Source: Paraburkholderia sp. | GTDB lineage: Bacteria > Pseudomonadota > Gammaproteobacteria > Burkholderiales > Burkholderiaceae | Length of the DNA stretch: 64,000 nt | Reading direction: 5' to 3' | Assembly (NCBI GenBank): GCA_004322045.1 | Contig: SCRN01000043.1 | Coordinates: forward strand, 124,001-188,000 | Shown: positions 52,111-62,103 of the stretch, one piece after another | How the letters are laid out: every line of letters starts with the position of its first letter | Numbering within the stretch: position 1 is the stretch's first letter | Notes under the pieces: model-generated | What the model saw: only the letters and a program-made list of their open reading frames with translations | Told to the model about the DNA's origin: nothing | Databases searched by the model: none | Position numbers and translations under genes: made by a program

Positions 52111-52764
52111 ATGAAACTCATCATCGGTGATAAGAACTACTCGTCGTGGTCCATGCGGCCTTGGGTCATGATGAAGCACATGGGCATCGAGTTCGAGGAA
52201 GTAATCGTGTTGCTCGGCGAGGCCGATTCGAAGGCCCGAATTCTCGAGCATTCGCCATCGGGCAAGATCCCGTGCCTGATCACTGACGAGGGCCAAGGGA
52301 TTTGGGAGTCGCTCGCGATTCTCGAGACACTGGCCGAGCGTTATCCGCAGCATGGCCTTTGGCCGAGCGATCCGGCGGTTCGCGCGCATGCGCGCGCCAT
52401 CGCGTGCGAGATGCATGGCGGCTTTGGCGAAGTGCGCTCGCAGATGCCGATGAATGTACGCGCCCGGCGGCCGGGCAAGGGCGCGACGCCCGCGGTGCTC
52501 GCCGAGGTAGAGCGTATCGACGCGATTTGGAGCGAGTGTCTCGCGCGCTACCAAGGCCCGTTCTTGTTCGGCAGCACGTTCGGCGCGGCCGATGCCATGT
52601 ATGCGCCCGTTGTCTCGCGCTTCATCACCTATGCGCCGCCGTTGTCCGATGCGGCGCGTGCCTACATCGAAAGCGTGCGTGCTTTGCCGGCGGTGCGCGC
52701 CTGGTTCGACGATGCGCAGGCCGAGACGCATCGCGTCGGCTATTACGAAGACGACGACGCATGA
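52111..52764 (+). CDS. Glutathione S-transferase family protein
   Basis: A 217-residue GST. The N-terminal thioredoxin-like domain has LIIGDKNYSSWSMRPWVMMK, where the Ser pair near residues 10-11 would activate glutathione, then SGKIPCLITD and the ESLAI(L) glutathione-contacting segment. The C-terminal helical domain runs from about residue 90. The protein resembles bacterial GSTs of unknown electrophile. It overlaps cca by four bases (ATGA), a conserved-looking coupling. Glutathione use fits the ggt and dpp theme elsewhere in the window but no direct link is shown. Confidence 0.88.
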   Translation: MKLIIGDKNYSSWSMRPWVMMKHMGIEFEEVIVLLGEADSKARILEHSPSGKIPCLITDEGQGIWESLAILETLAERYPQHGLWPSDPAVRAHARAIACEMHGGFGEVRSQMPMNVRARRPGKGATPAVLAEVERIDAIWSECLARYQGPFLFGSTFGAADAMYAPVVSRFITYAPPLSDAARAYIESVRALPAVRAWFDDAQAETHRVGYYEDDDA

Positions 52765-54002
52765 AGATTTACGCAGTGGGTGGGGCGATTCGCGATGCGC
52801 TGCTCGGTGTGCCGGTGTCCGACCGCGATTACGTCGTGGTCGGCGCGACGCCCGAGCAGATGGTGGCGCAAGGGTATCGCCCCGTCGGCAGGGATTTCCC
52901 CGTTTTTCTGCATCCGCAGACGCAAGAGGAATATGCGCTCGCTCGCACCGAGCGCAAGACAGCCGCCGGCTATCACGGCTTCCACTTCTACTACGCGCCC
53001 GATGTCACGCTCGAGGAAGATCTGGCCCGCCGTGATCTGACGATCAATGCGATGGCGCGCGAGGTGCGCCCCGACGGCGAGCTGACCGGGCCGGTCATCG
53101 ATCCGTTCGGCGGGCGGGAAGATTTGCGCGAGCGGCGCTTTCGGCATGTCGGCGAGGCGTTCGTCGAAGATCCGGTGCGGATTCTGCGCGTGGCCCGGTT
53201 CGCCGCGCGCTTTCATGATTTCACGCTGGCGCCCGAGACGCTCGCCTTGATGCGGACGATGACGGCGGCCGGCGAAGCCGATGCGCTCGTGCCCGAGCGC
53301 GTCTGGCAGGAGCTTTCACGCGGGCTGATGGAGCGCAAGCCCTCGCGCATGTTCGAGGCGCTGCGCGAATGCGGCGCCCTCGTGCGCGTGTTGCCGGAAG
53401 TCGATGCGTTGTTCGGCGTGCCGCAACGGGCCGACTACCATCCCGAGGTCGACACCGGCGTGCACGTCATGATGGTCGTCGATTACGCGGCCGCGCGCAG
53501 GTATGCCTTGCCGGTGCGGTTTGCCGCGCTCACTCACGATCTGGGCAAGGCGACGACGCCCGACGATATCCTCCCGCGCCACATCGGTCATGAGACGCGC
53601 AGCGCCGATCTCTTGCGGCCGCTGTGCGAGCGCTTGCGCGTGCCCAACGAGTGCCGCGACCTGGCGCTGCTCGTCGCCCGCGAGCACGGCAATATTCATC
53701 GGGTCATGGAAATGGGCGCCGCTGCGCTCGTGCGTCTGTTCGAGCGCAGCGATGCGCTGCGCAAGCCCGCGCGTTTCGCCGAAGCGCTGCAGGCATGCGA
53801 ATCGGATGCGCGCGGCCGGCTCGGCTTCGAGACGCGCGAGTATCCGCAAGCCGAGCGGCTGCGGCTCGCGCTGACGGCCGCCCGCGCCGTCGATGCGGGC
53901 GCCGTTGCGCAAGGGTTCGCCGCGCAGCCGGCGAAAATCAAAGACGCCGTTCACCGTGCGCGGGTCGAAGCCGTGGCGCGCGCTTTGGGCGAAGCGGCGT
54001 AA
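52761..54002 (+). CDS. cca: CCA-adding tRNA nucleotidyltransferase (multifunctional)
   Basis: Adds and repairs the 3' CCA of tRNAs. The 413-residue protein has the class II head KIYAVGGAIRDALLGVPVSD with metal-binding Asp pair in SDRDYVVVG, the RRD motif in LARRDLTINAMA, and the neck/body motifs VEDPVRILRVARFAARF. A C-terminal HD domain is present (HVMMVVDYAAARR, then LTHDLGKATTPDDILPRHIG), as in E. coli Cca, giving phosphatase and phosphodiesterase activity. It overlaps the GST gene by four bases and ends three bases from the convergent MidA gene. Confidence 0.96.
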   Translation: MKIYAVGGAIRDALLGVPVSDRDYVVVGATPEQMVAQGYRPVGRDFPVFLHPQTQEEYALARTERKTAAGYHGFHFYYAPDVTLEEDLARRDLTINAMAREVRPDGELTGPVIDPFGGREDLRERRFRHVGEAFVEDPVRILRVARFAARFHDFTLAPETLALMRTMTAAGEADALVPERVWQELSRGLMERKPSRMFEALRECGALVRVLPEVDALFGVPQRADYHPEVDTGVHVMMVVDYAAARRYALPVRFAALTHDLGKATTPDDILPRHIGHETRSADLLRPLCERLRVPNECRDLALLVAREHGNIHRVMEMGAAALVRLFERSDALRKPARFAEALQACESDARGRLGFETREYPQAERLRLALTAARAVDAGAVAQGFAAQPAKIKDAVHRARVEAVARALGEAA

Positions 54003-54005
54003 CGC

Positions 54006-55229
54006 TCAGAGCGTATGCGATCGATCGCCGCGCGCGAACGCATCGATCGGCTCGTCGATGCCGCGCGAAAACGCGATCACCTTGAACAGCTCGCCCATCT
54101 CCGCTTCGGACAGCAGCTTTTGCACGGCGTTGGCCGCGGGTAGGAAGCGCGCGGCATCGGCGGGGTCGATTTCGGACAGGGTCTCGGTGATGCCGGCGTT
54201 CAACAGAAAACGCGCCTGCGAGGTGTAGCCGAGCAAGTCCGCTCCGGTATCGACGCCCGCTTCGGCGATGCGCGTGAACTCGACGTGAGCGGTGATGTCC
54301 TGCAGCCCCGGATAAAGGAAAGGATCGCCGTGCGCGCGGTGCCGGTAGTGACACATGAGCGTGCCCTCGGTGCGTTGCGGATGGTAGTACTCCGCGCGCG
54401 GAAACCCGTAATCGATAAAAAAGGCTGCGCCCTTCACGAGCATCGAACAGACGGTGCGAGTGAAGGCCGCGCCGGCAGCGTGCGTTTCGGCGACGTAATC
54501 GAGCGACGGGTCGACCTCGGCGTCGATTTCGGCCAGCAGGGCGGCATCTTCCTTGGACAATCGGGTGCCGGCGGCATCGAGCGCGCGCGCTTCGAAACGC
54601 AAGGCGCCGTTTTCGCCGGAGGCGGCGACGCCGCGTGCATGCCAGATGCCTCCCGTGCGCGCGTAAAGCGCCACCGGCATGGCATCGAGCACTTCATTGC
54701 CGAGCACGACCCCCTCGAAACGCTCCGGCAGCGCGTCTAGCCAGCATACGCGCGCAGCTAGGTCGCCTCCGAGCGTTGCGATGGTTTCGCGCTGGCGCTC
54801 GCGCAGCTCGCCTGACAGATCGACGATGGCATATCGCTCGAGCGGTGCGCCGAGTGCGTCGAGGGCGGACAGTACGCCGGCCGCGAGCCGCCCCGTGCCG
54901 GCGCCGAACTCCATGACTTCACGCGTGCCGCTGGCTGCCAGCGCTTGGGCGATGGGGCGGGCCAGCGTGCGTGCGAACAGCGGCGACAATTCCGGCGCCG
55001 TGACGAAATCGCTGCCGTCCTCGGCGCGGCGGCCGAATTTGCGCGCGCCGCCGCTGTAATAGCCGAGCCCGGGCGTGTACAGCGCGAGTTCCATGTAGCG
55101 GTCGAACGGCAACCACCCGCCCGCCGCGGAAATTTCGTGACGGATGTGCGCCACGAGCGCGGCGCTGGCCGCGAGTGCATCGGCGGCCGGAACGGGTAAA
55201 CTAGCGGGTTCGTGAGCATTCTGATTCAT
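54006..55229 (-). CDS. MidA/NDUFAF7-like class I SAM-dependent methyltransferase
   Basis: A 407-residue member of the MidA (DUF185) family. The SAM-binding motif is VMEFGAGTGRLAAGVLSAL; the N-terminal signature FDRYMELALYTPGLGYYSGG and the mid-region VLGNEVLDAMPV, AFFIDYGFPRAEYYHPQRTE and GTLMCHYRHRAHGDPFLYPG are diagnostic. The mitochondrial homologue NDUFAF7 methylates an Arg of complex I subunit NDUFS2, so an Arg methyltransferase role is plausible. Start codon is 13 bases from the divergent SDR gene start, leaving very little promoter space. Confidence 0.93.
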   Translation of the reverse strand: MNQNAHEPASLPVPAADALAASAALVAHIRHEISAAGGWLPFDRYMELALYTPGLGYYSGGARKFGRRAEDGSDFVTAPELSPLFARTLARPIAQALAASGTREVMEFGAGTGRLAAGVLSALDALGAPLERYAIVDLSGELRERQRETIATLGGDLAARVCWLDALPERFEGVVLGNEVLDAMPVALYARTGGIWHARGVAASGENGALRFEARALDAAGTRLSKEDAALLAEIDAEVDPSLDYVAETHAAGAAFTRTVCSMLVKGAAFFIDYGFPRAEYYHPQRTEGTLMCHYRHRAHGDPFLYPGLQDITAHVEFTRIAEAGVDTGADLLGYTSQARFLLNAGITETLSEIDPADAARFLPAANAVQKLLSEAEMGELFKVIAFSRGIDEPIDAFARGDRSHTL

Positions 55230-55242
55230 CCCGGCATTGTAA

Positions 55243-56064
55243 ATGACCGCTTCCCCCCATCCTCGATCTGAAGCCGGCGCTGCCGCGGCGCCGGCGCGCG
55301 TCGTCTTGGTGACGGGCGCGGCGCGGCGTATCGGCCGCGCGCTTGCGCTCGGCTTTGCCGCTCAGGGCTGGGATGTCGGCGTCCATTACGGCGCGTCCAA
55401 GGACGAAGCCGATTCGCTCGTGACTGAAATTCGCGCGCTGGGCCGCCGCGCCGTGGCGCTGGCGGCCGATCTCGCCATCGAGCGCGAAGCGGCGGGGCTC
55501 GTTGCGGCATGCACGGCCGCGCTCGGCCGGCCGCTGTGCGTGGTCAACAACGCATCGCGCTTCGTCGAAGATACGGCGCGTGACGTCGGCTACGAGACGC
55601 TGCTCGCGCACATGGCCGTCAATGTGGCCGCTCCGCTGGTGCTCGCGCGCGCCCTGTTCGATGCGACCCCCGAAGCGGCGCGCGAGGACGAAGCGCTGCG
55701 CGGCGTGGTCATCAACGTGCTCGACCAGAAGCTGTACAACCTGAATCCGGATTATTTGTCGTACACGCTGTCGAAGGCGGCGCTGCAGAGCGCGACGGTC
55801 ACGCTGGCGCAGGCGCTGGCCCCGAAAGTGCGCGTCGTCGGCATTGCTCCGGGCTTGACGCTGCAATCGGCCGATCAAACGCCGGACGAGTTCGCGCAGG
55901 CGCACCGCGTCACGCCGCTCGGCCGGGCGTCGACGCCTGAGGACGTCGTGGCGGCGGCCTGCTATTTGGCGCAAGCGCATGGCGTGACGGGCGCCACTTT
56001 GATCGTCGACGGCGGGCAGCATCTCGTGCCGCTGCCGCGCGACGTAATGTTTTTGACGCGGTGA
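55243..56064 (+). CDS. Pteridine-reductase-like short-chain dehydrogenase (FolM-like)
   Basis: A 273-residue SDR. The coenzyme motif TGAARRIGRALALGFA has the TGx3RxG form that marks pteridine reductases and FolM rather than ordinary SDRs; CVVNNASRF is the NNA motif and YLSYTLSKAALQ gives Tyr-x3-Lys. It lies 64 bases before folB, a folate gene, which supports reduction of dihydrobiopterin/dihydromonapterin or dihydrofolate by NADPH. The ATG at 55243 lacks a strong ribosome-binding site and faces the midA start 13 bases away. Confidence 0.87.
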   Translation: MTASPHPRSEAGAAAAPARVVLVTGAARRIGRALALGFAAQGWDVGVHYGASKDEADSLVTEIRALGRRAVALAADLAIEREAAGLVAACTAALGRPLCVVNNASRFVEDTARDVGYETLLAHMAVNVAAPLVLARALFDATPEAAREDEALRGVVINVLDQKLYNLNPDYLSYTLSKAALQSATVTLAQALAPKVRVVGIAPGLTLQSADQTPDEFAQAHRVTPLGRASTPEDVVAAACYLAQAHGVTGATLIVDGGQHLVPLPRDVMFLTR

Positions 56065-56128
56065 CGCGCGTCGGCCCCGGCTGGGCCGGGCCCTCGCGCT
56101 TCGCGCGCGTATTTTGACTGGAACGAAC

Positions 56129-56530
56129 ATGGTTGCCTCACTCTTGCATCCCCGGCTCGCCGATTGCCGCAGGCTTTTTCTGCGCAATTACGAGGTCTAT
56201 ATCAACATCGGCGTGCACGAGTTCGAAAAGCGCGGCGAACAGCGCGTGGTGATCAACGTCGAGCTGTTCGTGCCGCTGTCCGATACGACGCCGATCGAAG
56301 ACAAATTGCACGAAGTCCTCGATTACGACTTCATGCGCGCGACGATCGCGCGCCGCGTCGGGCAGGGGCACATCCATCTGCAAGAGACGTTGTGCGACGA
56401 CATCGCGGCGACGATGCTCGAGCATCCGCGTGTGCGGGCTGTTTCCGTATCGACGGAGAAGCCCGACGTCTATCCCGATTGCGACGCGGTGGGCGTCGAG
56501 GTATTTCGCATCAAAGAGGCATCGGTATGA
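56129..56530 (+). CDS. folB: Dihydroneopterin aldolase
   Basis: A 133-residue enzyme of folate synthesis cleaving 7,8-dihydroneopterin to hydroxymethyl-dihydropterin and glycolaldehyde. Family features: [20 protein letters not shown] with the conserved Glu, [11 protein letters not shown], a central [15 protein letters not shown] and the end [20 protein letters not shown]. The start at 56129 is the first ATG with a plausible ribosome-binding site. It overlaps ttcA by four bases (ATGA). Confidence 0.94.
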   Translation: MVASLLHPRLADCRRLFLRNYEVYINIGVHEFEKRGEQRVVINVELFVPLSDTTPIEDKLHEVLDYDFMRATIARRVGQGHIHLQETLCDDIAATMLEHPRVRAVSVSTEKPDVYPDCDAVGVEVFRIKEASV

Positions 56531-57543
56531 ACGCGCCAGAGACGATCGCGCAACCGGGCGCGGCGGTCCAACCCGAAACCGCCGGGCTAACGCAGGAAGC
56601 GGCGGGCCAGCCGGAGCAGGCCCACGCGCGCCCCGCGCTCACGCGCCGCGAGCAAAAGGAAGCGTACGAGAACAACAAGCTGTTCAAGCGGCTGGCTCGG
56701 CTCGTCGGCCAAGCGATCGGCGATTTCAACATGATCGAGGACGGCGACAAAGTGATGGTCTGCATGTCGGGCGGCAAGGATAGCTATGCGCTGCTCGACG
56801 TCTTGCTGCGGCTGCGTGAGCGCGCGCCGATCCATTTCGATATCGTGGCCGTCAACCTCGACCAGAAGCAGCCCGGTTTCCCCGAGCACGTCTTGCCCGA
56901 CTACCTGACGAGCGTGGGCGTGCCGTTTCATATCGAGAATCAGGACACGTACAGCATCGTCAAGCGCCTCGTGCCCGAGGGCAAGACCACCTGCTCGCTT
57001 TGCTCGCGGTTGCGGCGCGGCATCCTCTATCGCGTGGCCGACGAACTGGGCGCGACCAAGATCGCGCTTGGCCATCATCGCGACGACATCTTGCAAACGA
57101 TGCTGCTCAATCTGTTTTACGGCGGCAAACTGAAGGGCATGCCGCCGAAGCTGCAGTCCGACGACGGCAAGCACATCGTGATTCGGCCGCTTGCCTACGT
57201 GAAGGAAGTGGACCTCGAAAAATACGCGCAATTGCGTGCGTTCCCGATCATTCCCTGCAATTTGTGCGGGAGCCAGCCGAACCTGAAGCGCGCCGAAATG
57301 AAGGCGATGATCCGCGATTGGGACAAGCGCTTTCCGGGGCGCGTCGAGAACATGTTCAATGCCTTGTCGAACGTCGTGCCGTCGCATTTGATGGACCCGT
57401 CGCTGTTTCCGTTCGCGGGTTTGCGCGCGACGGGGCAGGCCGATCCGGAAGGCGACATCGCCTTCGACGAAGACCCTTGCACGACGGCGTCGAGCGGCGA
57501 GGGCGGCCAAGCGATTTCGTTCGTTCAGTTCGACGATCTTTGA
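56527..57543 (+). CDS. ttcA: tRNA 2-thiocytidine(32) synthetase TtcA
   Basis: Thiolates cytidine 32 of some tRNAs using ATP and a [4Fe-4S] cluster. The 338-residue protein has the PP-loop [20 protein letters not shown], the CxxC cluster motif [36 protein letters not shown] and a downstream [14 protein letters not shown] with the third Cys. The first 40 residues are a polar Ala/Pro/Gln-rich extension common in Burkholderia. Translation is coupled to folB. Confidence 0.96.
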   Translation: MNAPETIAQPGAAVQPETAGLTQEAAGQPEQAHARPALTRREQKEAYENNKLFKRLARLVGQAIGDFNMIEDGDKVMVCMSGGKDSYALLDVLLRLRERAPIHFDIVAVNLDQKQPGFPEHVLPDYLTSVGVPFHIENQDTYSIVKRLVPEGKTTCSLCSRLRRGILYRVADELGATKIALGHHRDDILQTMLLNLFYGGKLKGMPPKLQSDDGKHIVIRPLAYVKEVDLEKYAQLRAFPIIPCNLCGSQPNLKRAEMKAMIRDWDKRFPGRVENMFNALSNVVPSHLMDPSLFPFAGLRATGQADPEGDIAFDEDPCTTASSGEGGQAISFVQFDDL

Positions 57544-57664
57544 CGCGCCGTCAACCTCTCGAGTGCCCCGAACGTGAGCGTTGCGAGGCTTTGCTGGGCG
57601 GCCTTTGCGCGGCTTGACGCGTGTTAAAATCGCGCACTTTGTCCCTTACTCTTTCGCCGATGCC

Positions 57665-59026
57665 ATGAACATCGTCATTTTGGCTGCAGGCACCGGCAAG
57701 CGCATGCGCTCCGCGCTGCCGAAGGTGCTCCATCCGCTGGCTGGCCGGCCGCTTCTCGCTCACGTCATCGATACGGCGCGCGAGCTCGATCCGGCGCGAA
57801 TCGTGGTTGTCGTGGGGCATGGCGCGCAAGCGGTGCAGCAAGCCGTCGCCGCGCCCGATGTCGCGTTCGTGCTGCAGGCCGAGCAGCTTGGCACCGGGCA
57901 CGCCGTGCAACAGGCGTTGCCGTTGCTCGATCCCGCGAAGCCTACGCTGGTGCTGTACGGCGATGTGCCGCTCACGCGGGCTTCGACACTCAAGCGCTTG
58001 GCCGATGCGGCCGTCGATGGCCGCTACGGCATTTTGACCGTGACGCTCGACGATCCCACCGGCTATGGCCGGATCGTGCGCGATGCCGCTGGCTACGTCA
58101 TGCGCATCGTCGAGCAGAAAGATGCGACGCCGGACGAACTGCGCATCCGCGAGATCAATACGGGCATCGTCGTTACGCCCACGGCCCAGCTTGCCATGTG
58201 GCTTGGCGCACTGAAGAACGACAACGCGCAAGGCGAGTATTACCTGACCGACGTCGTGGAACATGCCATCGAAGCGGGCTTCGACGTCGTCACGACGCAG
58301 CCCGATGAAGTGTGGGAAACGCTCGGGGTGAACAGCAAGGCGCAATTGGCCGAACTCGAGCGGATTCATCAGCGCAACATTGCGAACGCATTGCTCGGCG
58401 CGGGCGTGACCGTTATCGACCCTGCGCGCCTCGACGTGCGTGGCGAACTGACGTGCGGCCGAGATGTGTCGATCGACGTCAATTGCGTGTTCGAAGGCAA
58501 AGTCGCGCTGGCGGACGACGTCACGGTCGGCGCGAATTGCGTGCTGCGCGATGCGACGATCGGCGCGGGCACGCGTATCGAGCCGTTCACGCACATCGAT
58601 GGCGCGCAGGTCGGCGCGCGCGCCGTGCTCGGACCGTACGCGCGGCTGCGGCCCGGCGCGGTGCTCGGCGACGAGGCGCATGTCGGCAATTTTGTCGAAG
58701 TGAAGAATGCGACGCTGGGGCAGGGTTCGAAGGCGAATCATTTGAGCTACCTTGGCGACGCCGATATTGGGGCGCGCGTGAATGTCGGGGCGGGCACGAT
58801 CACGTGCAATTACGACGGTGCGAACAAGCATCGCACGGTGATCGAGGACGATGTCTTCGTCGGCTCCGACACGCAATTGGTGGCGCCTGTGCGCGTTGGC
58901 CGCGGCGTGACGATCGCGGCGGGCACGACGATATGGAAGGACGTGCCCGAAGGCGCGCTTGCGCTCAACGAAAAGACGCAGGTGGCGCGCGTCGGTTACG
59001 TGCGTCCGGTCAAGAAAAAGCGCTGA
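57665..59026 (+). CDS. glmU: Bifunctional N-acetylglucosamine-1-phosphate uridyltransferase / glucosamine-1-phosphate acetyltransferase
   Basis: A 453-residue enzyme making UDP-GlcNAc for peptidoglycan and lipopolysaccharide. The N-terminal pyrophosphorylase starts [20 protein letters not shown] and has [15 protein letters not shown]; the C-terminal left-handed beta-helix (hexapeptide repeats from about residue 245) acetylates glucosamine 1-phosphate and contains [20 protein letters not shown] and [15 protein letters not shown]. It is followed after 102 bases by glmS, which supplies its substrate precursor, so the two probably form an operon. Confidence 0.98.
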   Translation: MNIVILAAGTGKRMRSALPKVLHPLAGRPLLAHVIDTARELDPARIVVVVGHGAQAVQQAVAAPDVAFVLQAEQLGTGHAVQQALPLLDPAKPTLVLYGDVPLTRASTLKRLADAAVDGRYGILTVTLDDPTGYGRIVRDAAGYVMRIVEQKDATPDELRIREINTGIVVTPTAQLAMWLGALKNDNAQGEYYLTDVVEHAIEAGFDVVTTQPDEVWETLGVNSKAQLAELERIHQRNIANALLGAGVTVIDPARLDVRGELTCGRDVSIDVNCVFEGKVALADDVTVGANCVLRDATIGAGTRIEPFTHIDGAQVGARAVLGPYARLRPGAVLGDEAHVGNFVEVKNATLGQGSKANHLSYLGDADIGARVNVGAGTITCNYDGANKHRTVIEDDVFVGSDTQLVAPVRVGRGVTIAAGTTIWKDVPEGALALNEKTQVARVGYVRPVKKKR

Positions 59027-59128
59027 GATGGCGCTGCTTTGACGGCGCATGCGCTTACGCACAGACGTGGGCGCGCTTGCACGGCAGGATCGAAAAGAGA
59101 AGTACTACTCGCGAAAGGAAGGGTTCCC

Positions 59129-60946
59129 ATGTGTGGCATCGTCGGCGCCGTTGCGCAGCGTAATATCGTTCCCGTTCTGGTCGAAGGACTGCGTCGCCTC
59201 GAATATCGCGGCTACGATTCGTGCGGCGTCGCCGTGCTGACGAACGGCGAGCCGCGCCGCGCGCGCAGCGTCGAGCGCGTGGCCGATCTCGATGCGCAAG
59301 TGCGCGCGGGGCACCTCGAGGGCGTGACGGGTATCGCGCATACGCGTTGGGCCACACATGGCGCGCCGATTACCGATAACGCGCATCCGATTTTTTCGCG
59401 CGATGCGGTGGCGCTCGTGCATAACGGCATCATCGAAAACTTCGAGCCGCTGCGTGAAATGCTGCGCGGCAAGGGCTACGTGTTCGTCTCGCAAACGGAT
59501 ACCGAAGTCATTGCGCATCTGATCCACAGCCTTTATCGCGGCAGCCTTTACGATGCCGTTTGCGAGGCGGTCAAGCAATTGCATGGCGCGTATGCGATTG
59601 CCGTCGTGCATAAGGACGAGCCAAACACGGTGGTGGGTGCGCGCCAGGGTTCGCCGCTCGTCGTCGGGGTGGGGCAGGGCGAGAACTTCCTCGCATCCGA
59701 TGCGTTGGCGCTCGCGGGCAGCACCGAACAGTTCATGTTCCTCGAAGAAGGGGACGTGTGCGAACTCACGCTAGGCGGTGTACGCATCAGCGACCGCGAC
59801 GGTGCGGCTGTCGAACGCGAAGTGCGCACGGTGCAGGCCTACGGCGGCGCAGTCGAGCTGGGTCCGTACCGCCACTTCATGCAAAAGGAAATTTTCGAGC
59901 AGCCACGCGCGATTTCCGACACGATTCCTGCTAGCGATACATTCGAGCCGACGCTATTCGGCGAGGCAGCGCCTGCCGCTTTCGACGAAATCGACAGCAT
60001 TTTGATTTTGGCTTGCGGCACGAGTTATTACTCGGGATTGACGGCGAAATATTGGCTTGAATCGATTGCGAAGATTTCGACGCAGGTCGAGATTGCGAGC
60101 GAGTACCGTTATCGCGAATCGGTACCGAACCCGAAAGCGCTCGTCGTCGTGATTTCGCAGTCGGGGGAGACGGCGGACACGCTGGCTGCGCTCAAGCACG
60201 CGCAAGCGCTGGGTCATCGGCATACGCTGGCGGTTTGCAACGTCGGCACGAGTGCGATGGTGCGTTTGACGCAAATGCAGTTCTTGACGCGCGCCGGGCG
60301 TGAGATCGGTGTAGCTTCGACAAAGGCATTCACCACGCAGTTGGTGGCGCTCTTTACGCTGGCGGTGACGCTCGGCAAGATGCGTGGCCATGTCGATGCG
60401 GCCAAAGAAGCCAGCTACATGACTGAATTGCGCCACTTGCCGGCTGCGCTCAATAGCGTGCTTGCGCTCGAGCCGCAAATTATCGGGTGGTCGGAGGAGT
60501 TTTCGCGCAAAGAGAATGCGTTGTTTCTCGGCCGCGGGCTGCATTATCCGATCGCGCTCGAGGGCGCGCTCAAGCTCAAGGAAATCTCTTACATTCACGC
60601 TGAGGCTTATCCTGCAGGTGAACTCAAGCACGGGCCGCTTGCGCTCGTGACCGAAGCGATGCCCGTCGTGACGGTCGCGCCGAACGATACGCTGCTCGAA
60701 AAACTGAAGTCGAACATGCAGGAAGTGCGGGCGCGTGGCGGCCAGTTGTATGTGTTCGCCGATTCCGATACGAAGATCGTCAATGAAGAAGGCATGCATG
60801 TGATTCGCATGCCCGAGCACTATGGGATGCTGTCGCCGATCCTGCATGTGGTGCCGTTGCAGTTGCTCGCGTATCACACGGCGTGTGCGCGCGGGACGGA
60901 TGTAGACAAGCCTCGTAATTTGGCGAAATCGGTCACGGTGGAGTGA
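59129..60946 (+). CDS. glmS: Glutamine-fructose-6-phosphate aminotransferase (isomerising)
   Basis: Makes glucosamine 6-phosphate from fructose 6-phosphate and glutamine. The 605-residue protein starts [12 protein letters not shown] with the N-terminal nucleophile Cys after Met removal; the glutaminase domain shows [10 protein letters not shown] and [12 protein letters not shown]. The two SIS isomerase domains contain [35 protein letters not shown] and [18 protein letters not shown]; the last residues KSVTVE match the family end. Start follows AAGGAAGG. No glmS ribozyme is present, as expected outside Gram-positive bacteria. Confidence 0.98.
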   Translation: MCGIVGAVAQRNIVPVLVEGLRRLEYRGYDSCGVAVLTNGEPRRARSVERVADLDAQVRAGHLEGVTGIAHTRWATHGAPITDNAHPIFSRDAVALVHNGIIENFEPLREMLRGKGYVFVSQTDTEVIAHLIHSLYRGSLYDAVCEAVKQLHGAYAIAVVHKDEPNTVVGARQGSPLVVGVGQGENFLASDALALAGSTEQFMFLEEGDVCELTLGGVRISDRDGAAVEREVRTVQAYGGAVELGPYRHFMQKEIFEQPRAISDTIPASDTFEPTLFGEAAPAAFDEIDSILILACGTSYYSGLTAKYWLESIAKISTQVEIASEYRYRESVPNPKALVVVISQSGETADTLAALKHAQALGHRHTLAVCNVGTSAMVRLTQMQFLTRAGREIGVASTKAFTTQLVALFTLAVTLGKMRGHVDAAKEASYMTELRHLPAALNSVLALEPQIIGWSEEFSRKENALFLGRGLHYPIALEGALKLKEISYIHAEAYPAGELKHGPLALVTEAMPVVTVAPNDTLLEKLKSNMQEVRARGGQLYVFADSDTKIVNEEGMHVIRMPEHYGMLSPILHVVPLQLLAYHTACARGTDVDKPRNLAKSVTVE

Positions 60947-61143
60947 GGGAGGCTGGGGCTCGCACTCGCTTGGCAAGTATTGATGGTTTTACTTCAAGCG
61001 GGCCGCAATGTTTCACTTAACGCACGACGGAATTCCTGCGAACGGCCGCAGGGCGACGACAAAGGCGTGCCAATTTCACTAACCATCGAATTGACGAGCC
61101 TTTCGAGCAGGCAACGAGTGCATCGGAGACATCACGCGTCTCT

Positions 61144-62103
61144 TTATGCCGCCAACCGATGCTCGTAGTACAGCCGCTCCCTGTCATCGAGTATGGCGTA
61201 TTGCGCCTTGAGGTTGTCCGCCTCTGGCGCCAGCCACCTATCAACGTTCTCAGGCTTTATCGGAATGATGCATCGGTCGTGGCCCGCGGTGGCCACTTCG
61301 GGTGGAGGCTCGTCGGTAATGGTGGCAAACGAGAGCAAATCGGGCTCGTCCGTTCCAGTCCAGCGTGACCACAAGCAAGCCACCAGCATGTCTTCCGCCG
61401 GGCGGGGCTCGAATCGCAAGACGATGTTTTCGTCTCTTTCGCCGTTGTTGAGTTCACGCCCCTCGAGCTTTGCTTTGCCGACATTCTCGAAAAACGCCGT
61501 TGCGACCAACAAGCCATGTGAGTAGCCAAACAGTTGCCGCCAGAAGCCTTCGAGGCTGTCTCGTCTGGCGTTATACGTACCGGGAAACTTCTTGTCATAG
61601 AACGCGGGTTTGCCAGCAGGGCGGCACTGATATCGCATAGGCTTCACAACCCGCTCGCCGTTCTCCATGACGATGACCGGCGCATAGTGCCCCGGAAAAA
61701 TTCGAGCGTCGCGTTCCAGCAGGTCCGTTCGCCGTAGGTCGTCCAGCCTGCGACGCAGCGCTTCGACTTTGTTGGTCGCAATTCGTCTGCTTTCAGTCGC
61801 GGCCTTCGTCGCCTTCGCTTGCAGCGACCGCTCCGCGTCGGCAAGGCGTGTGCGTTGCTTGAACAATTCCTCTTCGAGCTTTGCTGCCAGCGACTGATTG
61901 AATCGTTCAATCATATCTTTGATGCGCCGCTCGGCGGGCGTTTGCGGCTCCAAGAACATCGAGTCGACAGCCTTGGGAATCAGATGTGCGGCGCCCTGCT
62001 CTCGCTCCCAATAAAGCCTGGTGAACTCCTCGAGGCCGATGCGCGCGCCGAACGTCCTGACAAACCGTCCGTAGTCCGCCTTTATCTGAGCTGAGTAGCA
62101 CAT
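61144..62103 (-). CDS. SRAP (SOS response-associated peptidase, YedK/HMCES) family protein with coiled-coil insertion
   Basis: A 319-residue member of the family that forms covalent links to abasic sites in single-stranded DNA. The catalytic set is complete: Cys2 (MCYSAQIK, exposed after Met removal), Asn178 in GTYNARRDSLEGFW, Glu206 in ATAFFENV and His275 in AGHDRCIIPIKPENVDRWL. Unlike the 220-residue YedK, residues 60 to about 130 form a highly charged helical insertion (EEELFKQRTRLADAERSL, ATNKVEALRRRLDDLRRTDL) that looks like a coiled coil. The start at 62103 follows GGGAGG. It stands alone, next to an AT-rich gap and a broken vgrG, and may be part of mobile DNA. Confidence 0.87.
   Translation of the reverse strand: MCYSAQIKADYGRFVRTFGARIGLEEFTRLYWEREQGAAHLIPKAVDSMFLEPQTPAERRIKDMIERFNQSLAAKLEEELFKQRTRLADAERSLQAKATKAATESRRIATNKVEALRRRLDDLRRTDLLERDARIFPGHYAPVIVMENGERVVKPMRYQCRPAGKPAFYDKKFPGTYNARRDSLEGFWRQLFGYSHGLLVATAFFENVGKAKLEGRELNNGERDENIVLRFEPRPAEDMLVACLWSRWTGTDEPDLLSFATITDEPPPEVATAGHDRCIIPIKPENVDRWLAPEADNLKAQYAILDDRERLYYEHRLAA

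Noticed and set aside
57602-57630. Promoter for glmU from TTGACG (57614) and TAAAAT (57625)
   Set aside because: The two hexamers are only five bases apart, and no -35 stands at 16-18 bases from the -10.
57551-59062. 503-residue minus-strand frame opposite glmU
   Set aside because: Shadow of the glmU coding frame; no recognisable domain and the sense frame is certain.
59027-59128. glmS ribozyme or regulatory small-RNA site before glmS
   Set aside because: Only 102 bases, without the conserved ribozyme core; the ribozyme is not expected in betaproteobacteria.
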